Shown here piece by piece: positions 8,017 through 15,158 of a stretch of 20,563 bases of DNA. The stretch is from the NCBI GenBank assembly GCA_004552385.1, contig SFOL01000029.1:1-20563 (forward strand). The letters run 5' to 3'. The position numbers and the translations under genes were made by a program. Source of the DNA: Bacteroidales bacterium. GTDB taxonomy: Bacteria; Bacteroidota; Bacteroidia; Bacteroidales; Marinilabiliaceae. The notes below the pieces were generated by a model. The model did no database searches. It worked only from the letters and a program-made list of their open reading frames with translations, and had not been told where the DNA came from. Numbering within the stretch: position 1 is the first letter of the stretch; the number at the start of each line of letters is the position of its first letter.

Positions 8017-8058
8017 ATCTATATTCGTAAAAAGCGGAGGCTGCGGGCCGGGACGCCG

Positions 8059-8466
8059 TCAGTCGTCGACAACGTCGACGTTGAACTTCTGAACCTGCCC
8101 TCCAACTATGCGGAAAGCGTTGAAGACGGGATCTTCGGCTTGGAGGGAGAGAATGCAGTAAAGAATAGAAGGATCGTTGGCCAGGCGGATGTCCTCCTGG
8201 CTGGGGCGCGACGGGCTGGCGGGGTGGCTGTGCCAATTGGCAATGATCCGCCGCCCCTCGGCGCGCGCCGCCCTGAGGGCGGCGAACTGCTCGGCTGGGA
8301 CGAAAGAGAAGTGCTCAGGGCTGTGGTCGGCGTTGGTCATGGGGAAATGCTCAACGGCGAGGTCGGCATCGTCGGCCGTCCCGAAAAGGTATCCGCAGCT
8401 CTCGTTTGGCAATTCGGCCCGCGCCTGGGCGAGAAGGGCCTCGAAGGCAGAACGTTTGATGCGCAT
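8059..8466 (-). CDS. hcyD: JAMM/MPN+ metalloprotease, HcyD/Mec+-like
   Basis: This 135-residue zinc isopeptidase carries the full JAMM signature: E22 (PNESCG), H79-S-H81 (NWHSHP), S89 and D92, in the spacing H-x-H-x7-S-x2-D. Bacterial members next to sulfur-carrier genes either trim the carrier's C-terminus or release the finished amino acid from it (HcyD in Wolinella; Mec+ in Mycobacterium). It starts 6 bases after the stop of the E1-like gene, so the two are surely co-transcribed. The adjacent carrier has residues beyond its glycines that need removal, which fits this protease. The gene symbol rests on the whole cluster rather than this protein alone. Confidence 0.9.
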   Translation of the reverse strand: MRIKRSAFEALLAQARAELPNESCGYLFGTADDADLAVEHFPMTNADHSPEHFSFVPAEQFAALRAARAEGRRIIANWHSHPASPSRPSQEDIRLANDPSILYCILSLQAEDPVFNAFRIVGGQVQKFNVDVVDD

Positions 8467-8472
8467 GGTGGT

Positions 8473-9282
8473 TCATTTTTTGTGCAAGTCGCACACTGCC
8501 TGCTCGTAATCAATGAGTTTGGTGACGGTGGGGTGCGAGCCGCACACGGGGCATTTGTCAGTCTTATGGACGTTGATCTTGCGAAAGTCCATGGTCTTGG
8601 CATTGAATGTCAGGAGCTTATCGGTAAGCAGCTCGCCCACGCCTGTGAAATATTTGAGGGTCTCGGCAGCCTGGATGGTGCCGAGCATGCCCGCTATGGC
8701 TCCGAGGACTCCGGCCTGAGAGCACGTGGGGACGAGACCCGGAGGTGGCGGCGCGTTGAAGACGCAACGGTAGCACGCGTGGCCAGGCACGTATGTCATC
8801 GTCTGGCCCTCAAAACGGAGAATGCCACCATGGCTGAAGGGCTTGCCCGCCATGACGCAGGCATCGTTGATAAGGAACTTGACGGGGAAGTTGTCGGTGC
8901 CGTCGACTACGAAGTCGTAGTCCTTGACGATGTCGAGGGCATTGTCGGCACGGAAGAGGTCGTTGTATGTGATGACGTTGACGTGCGGGTTGATGGCCTT
9001 GATCTTGGCGGCTGCGCTTTCCACCTTGGGCCGCCCCACATCCTCCGTAAAGTGGCATATCTGCCTCTGGAGGTTGGAGACGTCGACGACGTCGAAATCA
9101 ACAATGCCGATGGTGCCGACACCCGCTGCGGCCAGATAGAGCGAGACGGGGGCACCGAGCCCACCCGCCCCCACAATGAGGACTTTTGCGGCGTGGATTT
9201 TCCCCTGTCCCTCGATGCCGACATCGGCAAGGAGTATATGGCGGCTATACCGCTCAATTTCTTCTTCTGAAAAATCGTACAT
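8473..9282 (-). CDS. hcyF: E1-like ThiF/MoeB/HcyF sulfur-carrier adenylyltransferase
   Basis: The 269-residue enzyme would use ATP to adenylate the C-terminal glycine of the carrier encoded just upstream, ready for attack by sulfide. It has the Rossmann loop GAGGLG (38-43), the NLQRQ arginine motif (70-74), DGTDNFP (128-133) and the PTCSQAGVLG block with the conserved Cys187. Two CxxC pairs (C170/C173 and C244/C247) form the structural zinc site of this family. There is no rhodanese domain, so sulfur probably comes from free sulfide or another donor. I start it at the ATG at 9282; a TTG two codons earlier is less likely. It lies 14 bases after the carrier gene and 6 before the protease gene. 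Confidence 0.93.
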   Translation of the reverse strand: MYDFSEEEIERYSRHILLADVGIEGQGKIHAAKVLIVGAGGLGAPVSLYLAAAGVGTIGIVDFDVVDVSNLQRQICHFTEDVGRPKVESAAAKIKAINPHVNVITYNDLFRADNALDIVKDYDFVVDGTDNFPVKFLINDACVMAGKPFSHGGILRFEGQTMTYVPGHACYRCVFNAPPPPGLVPTCSQAGVLGAIAGMLGTIQAAETLKYFTGVGELLTDKLLTFNAKTMDFRKINVHKTDKCPVCGSHPTVTKLIDYEQAVCDLHKK

Positions 9283-9296
9283 AAGCAATGAATGTG

Positions 9297-9509
9297 TTAG
9301 AATTGGCCTCCGCCCATGAAATAAAGGAAGTCGATGCTGTCGCCGTCGTTGAGTGTCCTGGTGTCGAAATCAGTCCGGTCGACGAACTCCTCGTTGACCT
9401 GGACCGAGACCATCTCGGGCTGCAGCACATTGTTGAGCTTGATGAGCTCGGCCACGGTGATCGGGGTCTCAACCTCTTGCACATTGCCGTTAACAGTAAT
9501 CTTTGCCAT
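9297..9509 (-). CDS. hcyS: ThiS/MoaD-like sulfur carrier protein with C-terminal extension (HcyS-like)
   Basis: This small beta-grasp protein has 70 residues, beginning MAKITVNGNVQEV at the ATG at 9509. The core is ThiS-like (VQVNEEFVDRTDF, LNDGDSIDFLYFMGGG). Unlike ThiS and MoaD, which end exactly at Gly-Gly, this protein ends GGGQF: codons GGC GGA GGC CAA TTC then TAA at 9297-9299. Gln and Phe must therefore be removed before the glycine carboxylate can be activated. The next two genes encode an adenylating enzyme and a JAMM protease, as in the HcyS pathway. No thiG/thiH or moa genes are nearby, arguing against thiamine or molybdopterin roles. The frame is open upstream to 9728, but that extension lacks protein-like character. 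Confidence 0.9.
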   Translation of the reverse strand: MAKITVNGNVQEVETPITVAELIKLNNVLQPEMVSVQVNEEFVDRTDFDTRTLNDGDSIDFLYFMGGGQF

Positions 9510-9581
9510 TGTCTTTGCTTGTCGTTTTAGTGTTTTACAATTGTCAGTTTTGTCGTCCGCTCTTTTATTTTTCGGACAATG

Positions 9582-9589
9582 CAAAGTTA
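9582..9589 (-). promoter_or_regulatory. -7 box of the hcyS-hcyF-hcyD operon
   Basis: TAACTTTG on the minus strand is an exact TAnnTTTG match about 73 bases upstream of the carrier start codon. The expected -33 position (around 9609) is G-rich and has no TTG, so regulation by an activator is possible. Confidence 0.55.
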
Positions 9590-9653
9590 CAGACGCGGCC
9601 TGGGGCGGGGTATAACAAACGCATGGCAAAATAGTTACCACAAACGTGGGATG

Positions 9654-9671
9654 CGAGGCGGGTCCGCCTCG
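9654..9671. promoter_or_regulatory. Perfect 18-bp palindrome overlapping the metY promoter
   Basis: CGAGGCGG-GT-CCGCCTCG is a perfect 8+8 palindrome with a two-base centre. It ends four bases before the metY -7 box at 9675, so it occupies the spacer where RNA polymerase binds. It lies in the divergent region between hcyS and metY. It is a good candidate operator for a dimeric regulator, though the regulator is not encoded here. Confidence 0.5.
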
Positions 9672-9674
9672 GGC

Positions 9675-9682
9675 TAACTTTG
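9675..9682 (+). promoter_or_regulatory. -7 box of metY
   Basis: TAACTTTG on the plus strand matches TAnnTTTG exactly and predicts a transcript leader of about 70 bases before the metY ATG. The leader has a short hairpin (GGGCG 9698-9702 with CGCCC 9709-9713). It faces away from the similar box at 9582-9589, giving back-to-back promoters. Confidence 0.55.
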
Positions 9683-9759
9683 CGACATGGGGGAAAAGGG
9701 CGCTCGAACGCCCCGCCCCGAATGGCATAAGATATCACAAATATAAGAAACAGCAAACA

Positions 9760-10998
9760 ATGTCGCAAAGCTACGAAACAGTGGTGACCCACGTGGAATA
9801 CGAGTCTCCGGATGCCCACGGGGCACTGACCATGCCCATATATCAAAATGTGGCGTTCGAGTTCAATGATGCTGAGCGGATGCACCTGGCGTTCGCGGGC
9901 AAAAGCGGTGGGCACGCCTACTCGCGGATAACGAACCCGACAGTCTCGAACTTCGAGAGGAGAATAAAAACGGTAAAGAAGGCCATGAGCGTGACGGCTG
10001 TGAACACAGGCATGAGCGCAATAGCGGGCACGCTGCTGAGCCTGTGCAAGGCGGGCGGCAACGTGGTGACGAGCAAGCACCTGTTTGGCAACACGATAAG
10101 CCTGATACGAGACACGCTGGGCCCATTCGGCGTGGAGCTGAGGCTGGCCAACCTGACAAAGCCCGACGAGGTGGAAGCCTCGGTTGACAGTAAGACTTGC
10201 GCCATATTCCTGGAAATAATAACGAACCCCCAACTGGAGGTGGCGGACCTGAAAGCCCTAAGCGAGGTGGGCAAGAGACACGGCGCCCCGCTGGTGGCAG
10301 ACACGACCGTGATACCCTTCACCGAGTTCGACGCCAAGGGTCTCGGCGTGGCCATTGAGATATTCTCGAGCACCAAATACATATCGGGCGGCGGGACGAG
10401 CTTGGGCGGCGTGATAATAGACTATGGCCAGTTCGGCTGGAAGGGTCACTACCGACTGGCGGAGAAGGCGTCCTCGGCTGGCGCATTCGCTTTTACAGCC
10501 ACTCTGCGCGGCCACGTGGCCAGGAACGTGGGGCTGGTGATGACCCCGCAGGTGGCCTACATGCACAGCCTGGGGCTCGAGACTCTTCGCATACGTTTCC
10601 GCCACCAGTCCGCCACGGCCAAGAGGCTTGCCGAGCTGCTCAGGGGCGAGGACTTCGTGAGGCGTGTGAACTACACGGGGCTGGAAGACAACGCATATCA
10701 CACCTTGGCGACAAGGCAGTTTGGCGAGGCTCAAGGCGCAGTGCTGACGTTCGACTTGGCGGGCGGGCGCGAAGCCTGTTTCGGACTACTCAACCGGCTG
10801 AAACTGATAAAGCGCGCCACGAACCTGTTTGAGAACAAGACCCTGGCCATTCACCCCGCAAGCACCATATTCGGCACATTCACGCCCGAGGAGCTGGCCG
10901 AGATGGACGTGAGCGAGGAGACCATACGCATATCAGTAGGCCTGGAGGATGCGGCAGACCTGATTGAGGACATAAGGCAAGCCGCCAAAGAGGCGTAG
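9760..10998 (+). CDS. metY: MetY-type O-acetylhomoserine/O-acetylserine sulfhydrylase (PLP)
   Basis: This 412-residue PLP enzyme of the Cys/Met metabolism family replaces the acetyl group of O-acetylhomoserine (or a related acceptor) with sulfur. Visible landmarks are AYSRITNPT (53-61), the TGMSAI block (83-88), D181 beneath the PLP ring (ADTTV) and the PLP lysine K206 in SSTKYISGGGTSLGG. The GGVIIDYGQFGW stretch is typical of MetY rather than cystathionine gamma-synthase. I use the ATG at 9760; an open frame back to 9646 would run through the promoter. It diverges from the carrier-E1-protease operon, and this arrangement suggests it takes sulfur from the carrier thiocarboxylate. It ends 7 bases from the convergent tag gene, with a run of eight C (10999-11006) between the two. 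Confidence 0.92.
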   Translation: MSQSYETVVTHVEYESPDAHGALTMPIYQNVAFEFNDAERMHLAFAGKSGGHAYSRITNPTVSNFERRIKTVKKAMSVTAVNTGMSAIAGTLLSLCKAGGNVVTSKHLFGNTISLIRDTLGPFGVELRLANLTKPDEVEASVDSKTCAIFLEIITNPQLEVADLKALSEVGKRHGAPLVADTTVIPFTEFDAKGLGVAIEIFSSTKYISGGGTSLGGVIIDYGQFGWKGHYRLAEKASSAGAFAFTATLRGHVARNVGLVMTPQVAYMHSLGLETLRIRFRHQSATAKRLAELLRGEDFVRRVNYTGLEDNAYHTLATRQFGEAQGAVLTFDLAGGREACFGLLNRLKLIKRATNLFENKTLAIHPASTIFGTFTPEELAEMDVSEETIRISVGLEDAADLIEDIRQAAKEA

Positions 10999-11005
10999 CC
11001 CCCCC

Positions 11006-11578
11006 CTACCCGACTCTATCGGGAGCGAGGAAGCAACCATCCTCGTGGGAGTTGACGACCCCAATGGCCTGCAGGAAGGAGTAGACAATGGTGGAGCCGA
11101 CAAACCGCATGCCCCGGCTGCGCAAATCGGCCGACACGCGATCGGACAAAGGCGACGTGGCGCGCCCCGTCTCGCGAAGAGAGCGCCTGGAGGTGAAGCC
11201 CCAGATGTAATTGTCGAAAGAGCCGAACTGCTCCCTGATGGATATGAATGCGCGGGCGTTAGAGACAGCCGCCTTGATTTTCAATCTGTTGCGTATAATA
11301 AGCCGATCTTGGGCGAGGTCGGCGAGCTTAGACTCGGAGTATTGGGCTATGGCCTGATAGTCAAAGCCGTCAAAGGCGCGTCGGAACGCCTCGCGCTTAT
11401 TGAGGACGCACTCCCACGAGAGTCCGGCCTGGAACGATTCGAGCAGGAGCATCTCGAAGAGGCGTGCGTCATCATGGACGGGCACTCCCCACTCATGGTC
11501 GTGATACTCGACGTAGAGGGCGTTGGCCGCATTGCACCATCGGCAGCGCGGCTTGTCGGCGCGAGGAGAGATGGGCAT
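11006..11578 (-). CDS. tag: DNA-3-methyladenine glycosylase I
   Basis: The enzyme removes 3-methyladenine from alkylated DNA and starts base excision repair. The 190-residue protein fits the family (E. coli Tag has 187). It has CRWC (12-15), YHDHEWG (25-31), the likely catalytic Glu in LFEMLLLESFQAGLSW (E42), and the C-terminal zinc-site residues in VNSHEDGC. The ATG at 11578 is preferred because it places the conserved CxWC near the N-terminus; the open frame extends 17 codons further upstream without similarity. It follows the pgk terminator on the same strand and converges on metY. I could not find an exact promoter box for it. Confidence 0.95.
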   Translation of the reverse strand: MPISPRADKPRCRWCNAANALYVEYHDHEWGVPVHDDARLFEMLLLESFQAGLSWECVLNKREAFRRAFDGFDYQAIAQYSESKLADLAQDRLIIRNRLKIKAAVSNARAFISIREQFGSFDNYIWGFTSRRSLRETGRATSPLSDRVSADLRSRGMRFVGSTIVYSFLQAIGVVNSHEDGCFLAPDRVG

Positions 11579-11609
11579 GGCAAAAGAGCTTAAACGTTGA
11601 TAACAAACG

Positions 11610-11640
11610 AGCCGCCCCCGGTGACGCACCAGGGGCGGCT
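11610..11640 (-). terminator. Strong hairpin terminator after pgk
   Basis: Nine-base arms AGCCGCCCC (11610-11618) and GGGGCGGCT (11632-11640) pair perfectly, and the loop pairs further (GGTG with CACC). On the minus strand it is followed by TCGTTTGTTATC. It starts 26 bases past the pgk stop codon. Confidence 0.8.
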
Positions 11641-11665
11641 TGACTTATATGGCTTTCAGGGAAGC

Positions 11666-12925
11666 TTATTTATCACCACGGATAGCAGCGATGCCCGGGA
11701 GGATCTTGCCCTCCATGTACTCGAGCATAGCGCCGCCGCCAGTAGAGACGTAAGAGACCTTGTCAGCGAGCTTGTTCTTGTTGATAGCAGCCACGGAGTC
11801 GCCACCGCCGATAAGGGTGAAGGCGCCATTCTCCTGGGTAGCCTGGGCGACAGCCTTAGCAACGGCAGAGGTGCCCTTGGCGAACTTGTCGAACTCGAAG
11901 ACGCCCATCGGGCCATTCCAGATGACGGTCTTGCTGTTGGCGATGACGTTGCTGTACTCGGCGATGGTCTGGTCGGCGATGTCGAGGCCCATCCATCCGT
12001 CGGGAGTCTCATCGATCTTAGAGACGTTGGTGTTGGCGTCCTTGTCGAACTTGTCGGCGTTGAGGCCGTCCTTCGGGAGGTAGACGTTGACGCCCTTCTC
12101 CTTAGCCTCGGCGAGGATCTCCTTAGCGAGGTCGAGCTTATCCTCCTCACAGAGAGAAGCGCCGATCTTGCCGCCCATGGCCTTGATGAAGGTGTAGGTC
12201 ATGCCGCCGCCGATGATGAGGTTGTCGACGCGGTTGAGAAGGTTCTTGATGATGTTGATCTTGTCAGAGACCTTGGCGCCGCCCATGATGGCGGTGAAAG
12301 GCCTCTCGGCGTTGTTGAGGACGCGATCCATGGCTTCAACCTCCTTGTTGATGAGGAAGCCGAACATCTTTGAATCCTCAGGGAAGAAATCGGCGATGAC
12401 GGCGGTAGACGCGTGCTTACGGTGCGCAGTGCCGAAAGCGTCGTTTACGTATACGTCGGCGTAAGAAGCGAGGTGCTTAGCGAACTCCTTCTGAGCGGCC
12501 TTGAGATTCTTCTTGGCGGTTTCATAGTTAGGATCGTCCTTTTCAATGCCGCGGGGCTTGCCCTCCTCCTCAGCGTAGAAGCGGAGATTCTCGAGCAGGA
12601 GGATCTCGCCGGGCTTGAGGTTCTTTGCGGCCTCGTCGGCATTGTTGCAATCCTCAGCGAACTGGATCTTGCCGAGATACTTCTCGATTGCAGGGATGAT
12701 CTGCTTGAGGGAGTATTTGGGCTCCGGGTTATTCTTCGGCTTGCCCATGTGGCTCATAAGGATGGCGGCGCCACCGTCAGCGATGACCTTCTTGATAGTG
12801 GGGAGTGCGCCACGGATACGGGTGTCGTCGCTAACCTCGCCAGTCTCCTTGTTGAGGGGCACGTTGAAGTCCACACGGATGATGGCCTTCTTGCCTTTGA
12901 AATTGAAATCGTCGATCTTAATCAT
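11666..12925 (-). CDS. pgk: Phosphoglycerate kinase
   Basis: This glycolytic enzyme interconverts 1,3-bisphosphoglycerate plus ADP and 3-phosphoglycerate plus ATP. The 419-residue protein has the N-domain substrate motif RVDFNVPL, the SHMGKP stretch, LLENLRFYAEEE and YVNDAFGTAHR. The C-domain has IMGGAKVSDKI, IIGGGMTYTF, WNGPMGVFEF and the nucleotide-binding IGGGDSVAA. The ATG at 12925 gives MIKIDDFNFKGKKAIIRVDFN; an upstream open frame to 12967 falls in the transcript leader. It is monocistronic by layout, with its own promoter at 13015-13045 and a strong terminator. Codon choice is markedly uniform, as expected for a highly expressed gene. Confidence 0.98.
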   Translation of the reverse strand: MIKIDDFNFKGKKAIIRVDFNVPLNKETGEVSDDTRIRGALPTIKKVIADGGAAILMSHMGKPKNNPEPKYSLKQIIPAIEKYLGKIQFAEDCNNADEAAKNLKPGEILLLENLRFYAEEEGKPRGIEKDDPNYETAKKNLKAAQKEFAKHLASYADVYVNDAFGTAHRKHASTAVIADFFPEDSKMFGFLINKEVEAMDRVLNNAERPFTAIMGGAKVSDKINIIKNLLNRVDNLIIGGGMTYTFIKAMGGKIGASLCEEDKLDLAKEILAEAKEKGVNVYLPKDGLNADKFDKDANTNVSKIDETPDGWMGLDIADQTIAEYSNVIANSKTVIWNGPMGVFEFDKFAKGTSAVAKAVAQATQENGAFTLIGGGDSVAAINKNKLADKVSYVSTGGGAMLEYMEGKILPGIAAIRGDK

Positions 12926-12958
12926 GACTTTATGATTGAATAATTTTTTCGGTTCATA

Positions 12959-12991
12959 GCGGAGCAATCCTTTGCGGGATGCTCGCTCCGC
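12959..12991 (-). other. Hairpin in the pgk transcript leader
   Basis: The arms GCGGAGC (12959-12965) and GCTCCGC (12985-12991) are exactly complementary, with more pairing inside (ATCC with GGAT). It lies between the promoter and the start codon, ending about 33 bases before the ATG. It could stabilise the mRNA or be regulatory; the sequence alone does not tell. Confidence 0.4.
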
Positions 12992-13014
12992 CCGCCTTAC
13001 TTTTTAGGCAAGAC

Positions 13015-13045
13015 CAAAGTTAACCACGCTCCTTAAATTTTGCAA
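13015..13045 (-). promoter_or_regulatory. pgk promoter (TTG-N20-TAACTTTG)
   Basis: The minus strand has TTG (13045-13043) followed, after 20 bases, by TAACTTTG (13022-13015), matching the Bacteroidota -33/-7 arrangement. Transcription should start near 13008, leaving a leader of about 80 bases. Confidence 0.7.
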
Positions 13046-13082
13046 GAAAGGCAGTTTAAATAAAATCAAAAGGGACACGGGC

Positions 13083-14153
13083 CTACTCACTACGCGCCGC
13101 GCGTCTTTTGAACCAGTGGGCGGGGCGAAACAGAATGTCGTGAACGCCAAGGCGTTCGAGCCACATGGCGAAGAGGATGGGGATGGCGGTGGAGAGGATG
13201 GTGGAAATAATTACTATTGCGACGAAATGGCAACCGAACGCACCAAAGACAACGCGGAAGCCCGCCGTGAGAAAGCAGTGGAGCAGATAGATCTCTAAAC
13301 AATATCTGCCGCACAGGGCGAGAGTCCGACAGTCAAGCCACTTAACCGTCTTAAACGCCTGATAGATAAAAACACAAATGCCAAGGGCCACAATGGTGCT
13401 CACGACAGGGACTGTGTGAACCATGCCGACGGAGCCGTCCGGGCCATCAGCCCACCCAGGACTCCAGTAAAATGCACAGAGTGTCAAAGAAACGCAGAGA
13501 GCAGCTATAGAGACAGGCCAGCCCGGCGCTCGCCCCGCCCGATGAGCGAGAATGCCAAGGCAAAAGAACGATGAATAGAACAACAACCGCCAAATGCAAA
13601 AATCTGGCGCCAAAGAAATGAAATCGGCGAAAGCACTGAGAAACAAAGAGACAAGGACCAACGCAAGGAGCGGCACCCGCATCTTTACGGCAAAAGCTGA
13701 AATGACATAAAACACGAAAAGCACATACAGATACCAATAAGGGCTGATGGGCAGACGCCAAATAGCAAGCAAATCATCAAACGAGGCTGGCCTATTGACA
13801 AATCTGGCGCACAAGACTTTGAACGCCACAATCAATGCCGAGAAAACAACATAAGAGACCGCCAAGTCGGCCAACTGGACTTTTACCTTGGACAACGCGT
13901 CATAATAGGCAAGAGAGAAAACGAAGCCACTAATGAGGAAGAAAAGCGGCATATGGAACGCATGAACAGCCTGAAACAAGTGAGGTCCAAAAGAATGCGA
14001 CACTGGCACGCCCCCGGCGGTCAAAGACCCGGAAAGGACGTGACCGAGCACGACACAGATTATCGCGAAGCCCTTGAGGCTGTCAATCCAGGATAGCCTG
14101 CGCGCATCAACGGCGTCTCCAGAATTTGAGGTGCACATGTTTTTTAAAGTCAT
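13083..14153 (-). CDS. Acyltransferase 3 family membrane protein (OafA/WecH-like)
   Basis: This 356-residue multi-spanning membrane protein belongs to the acyltransferase-3 family, which typically O-acetylates surface polysaccharides or related glycans. The N-terminus has the family block SWIDSLKGFAIICVVLGHVLSG with the conserved His38, then HAFHMPLFFLISGFVFSLAYY. The rest is about ten hydrophobic segments, ending with LCGRYCLEIYLLH and a basic tail. It lies 37 bases downstream of a paralogue (14191-15212). The first and last parts of the two genes are nearly identical in DNA while the middles differ. It is the intact copy. The acyl acceptor is unknown. Confidence 0.9.
   Translation of the reverse strand: MTLKNMCTSNSGDAVDARRLSWIDSLKGFAIICVVLGHVLSGSLTAGGVPVSHSFGPHLFQAVHAFHMPLFFLISGFVFSLAYYDALSKVKVQLADLAVSYVVFSALIVAFKVLCARFVNRPASFDDLLAIWRLPISPYWYLYVLFVFYVISAFAVKMRVPLLALVLVSLFLSAFADFISLAPDFCIWRLLFYSSFFCLGILAHRAGRAPGWPVSIAALCVSLTLCAFYWSPGWADGPDGSVGMVHTVPVVSTIVALGICVFIYQAFKTVKWLDCRTLALCGRYCLEIYLLHCFLTAGFRVVFGAFGCHFVAIVIISTILSTAIPILFAMWLERLGVHDILFRPAHWFKRRAARSE
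13113..13199. repeat. Near-identical 3' segment shared by the two acyltransferases (copy 1)
   Basis: These 87 bases match 14224-14310 at 83 positions, and the last 56 (13144-13199) are identical. They encode the C-terminal stretch STAIPILFAMWLERLGVHD and beyond. Confidence 0.85.
14056..14090. repeat. 35-bp identical 5' segment of the acyltransferase pair (copy 1)
   Basis: This segment is identical to 15124-15158. It encodes the SWIDSLKGFAIIC region near the N-terminus of the acyltransferase. Confidence 0.8.
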
Positions 14154-14223
14154 ACCGGATTTTCACTAAGAGGCGTGGACACCGCCCGGACTACTGCTGC
14201 CGAACCTTCCTAATCCGCCTCAG

Positions 14224-14310
14224 CCAGTGGGCGGGGCGGAAGAGGATGTCGTGGACGCCAAGGCGTTCGAGCCACATGGCGAAGAGGATGGGGATGGCGG
14301 TGGAGAGGAT
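14224..14310. repeat. Near-identical 3' segment shared by the two acyltransferases (copy 2)
   Basis: This is the partner of 13113-13199, with four mismatches in 87 bases. Similarity falls sharply beyond 14310. Confidence 0.85.
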
Positions 14311-15123
14311 TGCTGAGACGACCACAGATAGGAACACATTGCACCCACCGCACAAAACTCGAACCAAGGCGATGACGTAGGTGTGCAACAGATATATTTC
14401 GAGACAACGCCGCCCACATAGCATAAGGAATGGGGCTGCATCAAAATGCGACGACGTGAAAACTATCACAATGAAAACGCAAAAAACAATGCGAGAACTG
14501 TACTAAGTATGGGGGCAAACACACCTTCAAAAATTCCAGCCTCCATTAAATAAAACAGCAGGACAGCAACAAACAAGCACACTAAAGCAGAACTCCATCG
14601 AACCTTTTGCAACTTCCTCCCAAAACCTAAGGCAAAGAACGGCAGATTAAAAGCAAATCTATGCACCTCGAAGTATGGGAAATCTACGAAAGTTAACAAT
14701 ATGGCAGAAAACACAAAACACTTAGTTACTGACGGAGACGGGAAAAAGCCAAAAGTGACATAGTAAAGAGCTAATATGAAAAGATACCAGTAGATGCCAA
14801 ACGGTCGCACATAAAGCAAAAGCAAGTCCGTCCACGACGCCTTGTCAGCCCCAAAATTAGGCATAAGCAGTTTCAACAGAATGATAACGACACTGAACAC
14901 CGTATATATCGTTATGACATTCAGCAATTGCCACTTTAGCTTGTGACGCTTTACATTCCCATCATCTCCCACATACGCAAGCGAGAAGACATAGCCACTG
15001 ATAAAGAAGAAAAGCGGCATATGAAAGGAGTAAAGAAAGTCTTTTGCTATAGTCAAATAGTCATTAACCTCGACAAAGGTATTGGCCTTTATGTACCCCA
15101 ACAGCACATGCCCCACGACAACG

Positions 15124-15158
15124 CAGATTATCGCGAAGCCCTTGAGGCTGTCAATCCA
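15124..15158. repeat. 35-bp identical 5' segment of the acyltransferase pair (copy 2)
   Basis: This segment is identical to 14056-14090 at the DNA level. Confidence 0.8.

Noticed and set aside
8002..9270. Long plus-strand open frame (422 codons) opposite the E1-like and JAMM genes
   Set aside because: It is antisense to two genes with clear catalytic motifs; its translation has no recognisable domain and comes from high GC content.
9297..9509. Carrier as ThiS for thiamine or MoaD for molybdopterin
   Set aside because: No thiG, thiH, thiE, moaE or moeA gene is nearby, the protein does not end at Gly-Gly, and a JAMM protease and MetY flank it.
9510..9728. N-terminal extension of the sulfur carrier to 9728
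   Set aside because: The extension would run through the divergent promoter region and is unlike any ThiS-type N-terminus; MAKITVNG at 9509 is a standard start.
9646..9759. N-terminal extension of metY to 9646
   Set aside because: It would include the palindrome and the promoter box; MetY proteins begin near the chosen ATG at 9760.
9683..9759. SAM or cobalamin riboswitch in the metY leader
   Set aside because: The predicted leader is only about 70 bases and holds just a 5-bp hairpin, with no conserved riboswitch core that I can recognise.
10999..11006. Eight-base C run between metY and tag as a phase-variation tract
   Set aside because: It lies between two convergent stop codons, so length changes would alter only the last bases of tag or the gap; there is no promoter or start nearby.
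14191..14469. Separate small gene of 92 codons starting with GTG at 14469
   Set aside because: Its sequence is the C-terminus of the frameshifted acyltransferase and lines up with the intact paralogue, so it is not an independent gene.
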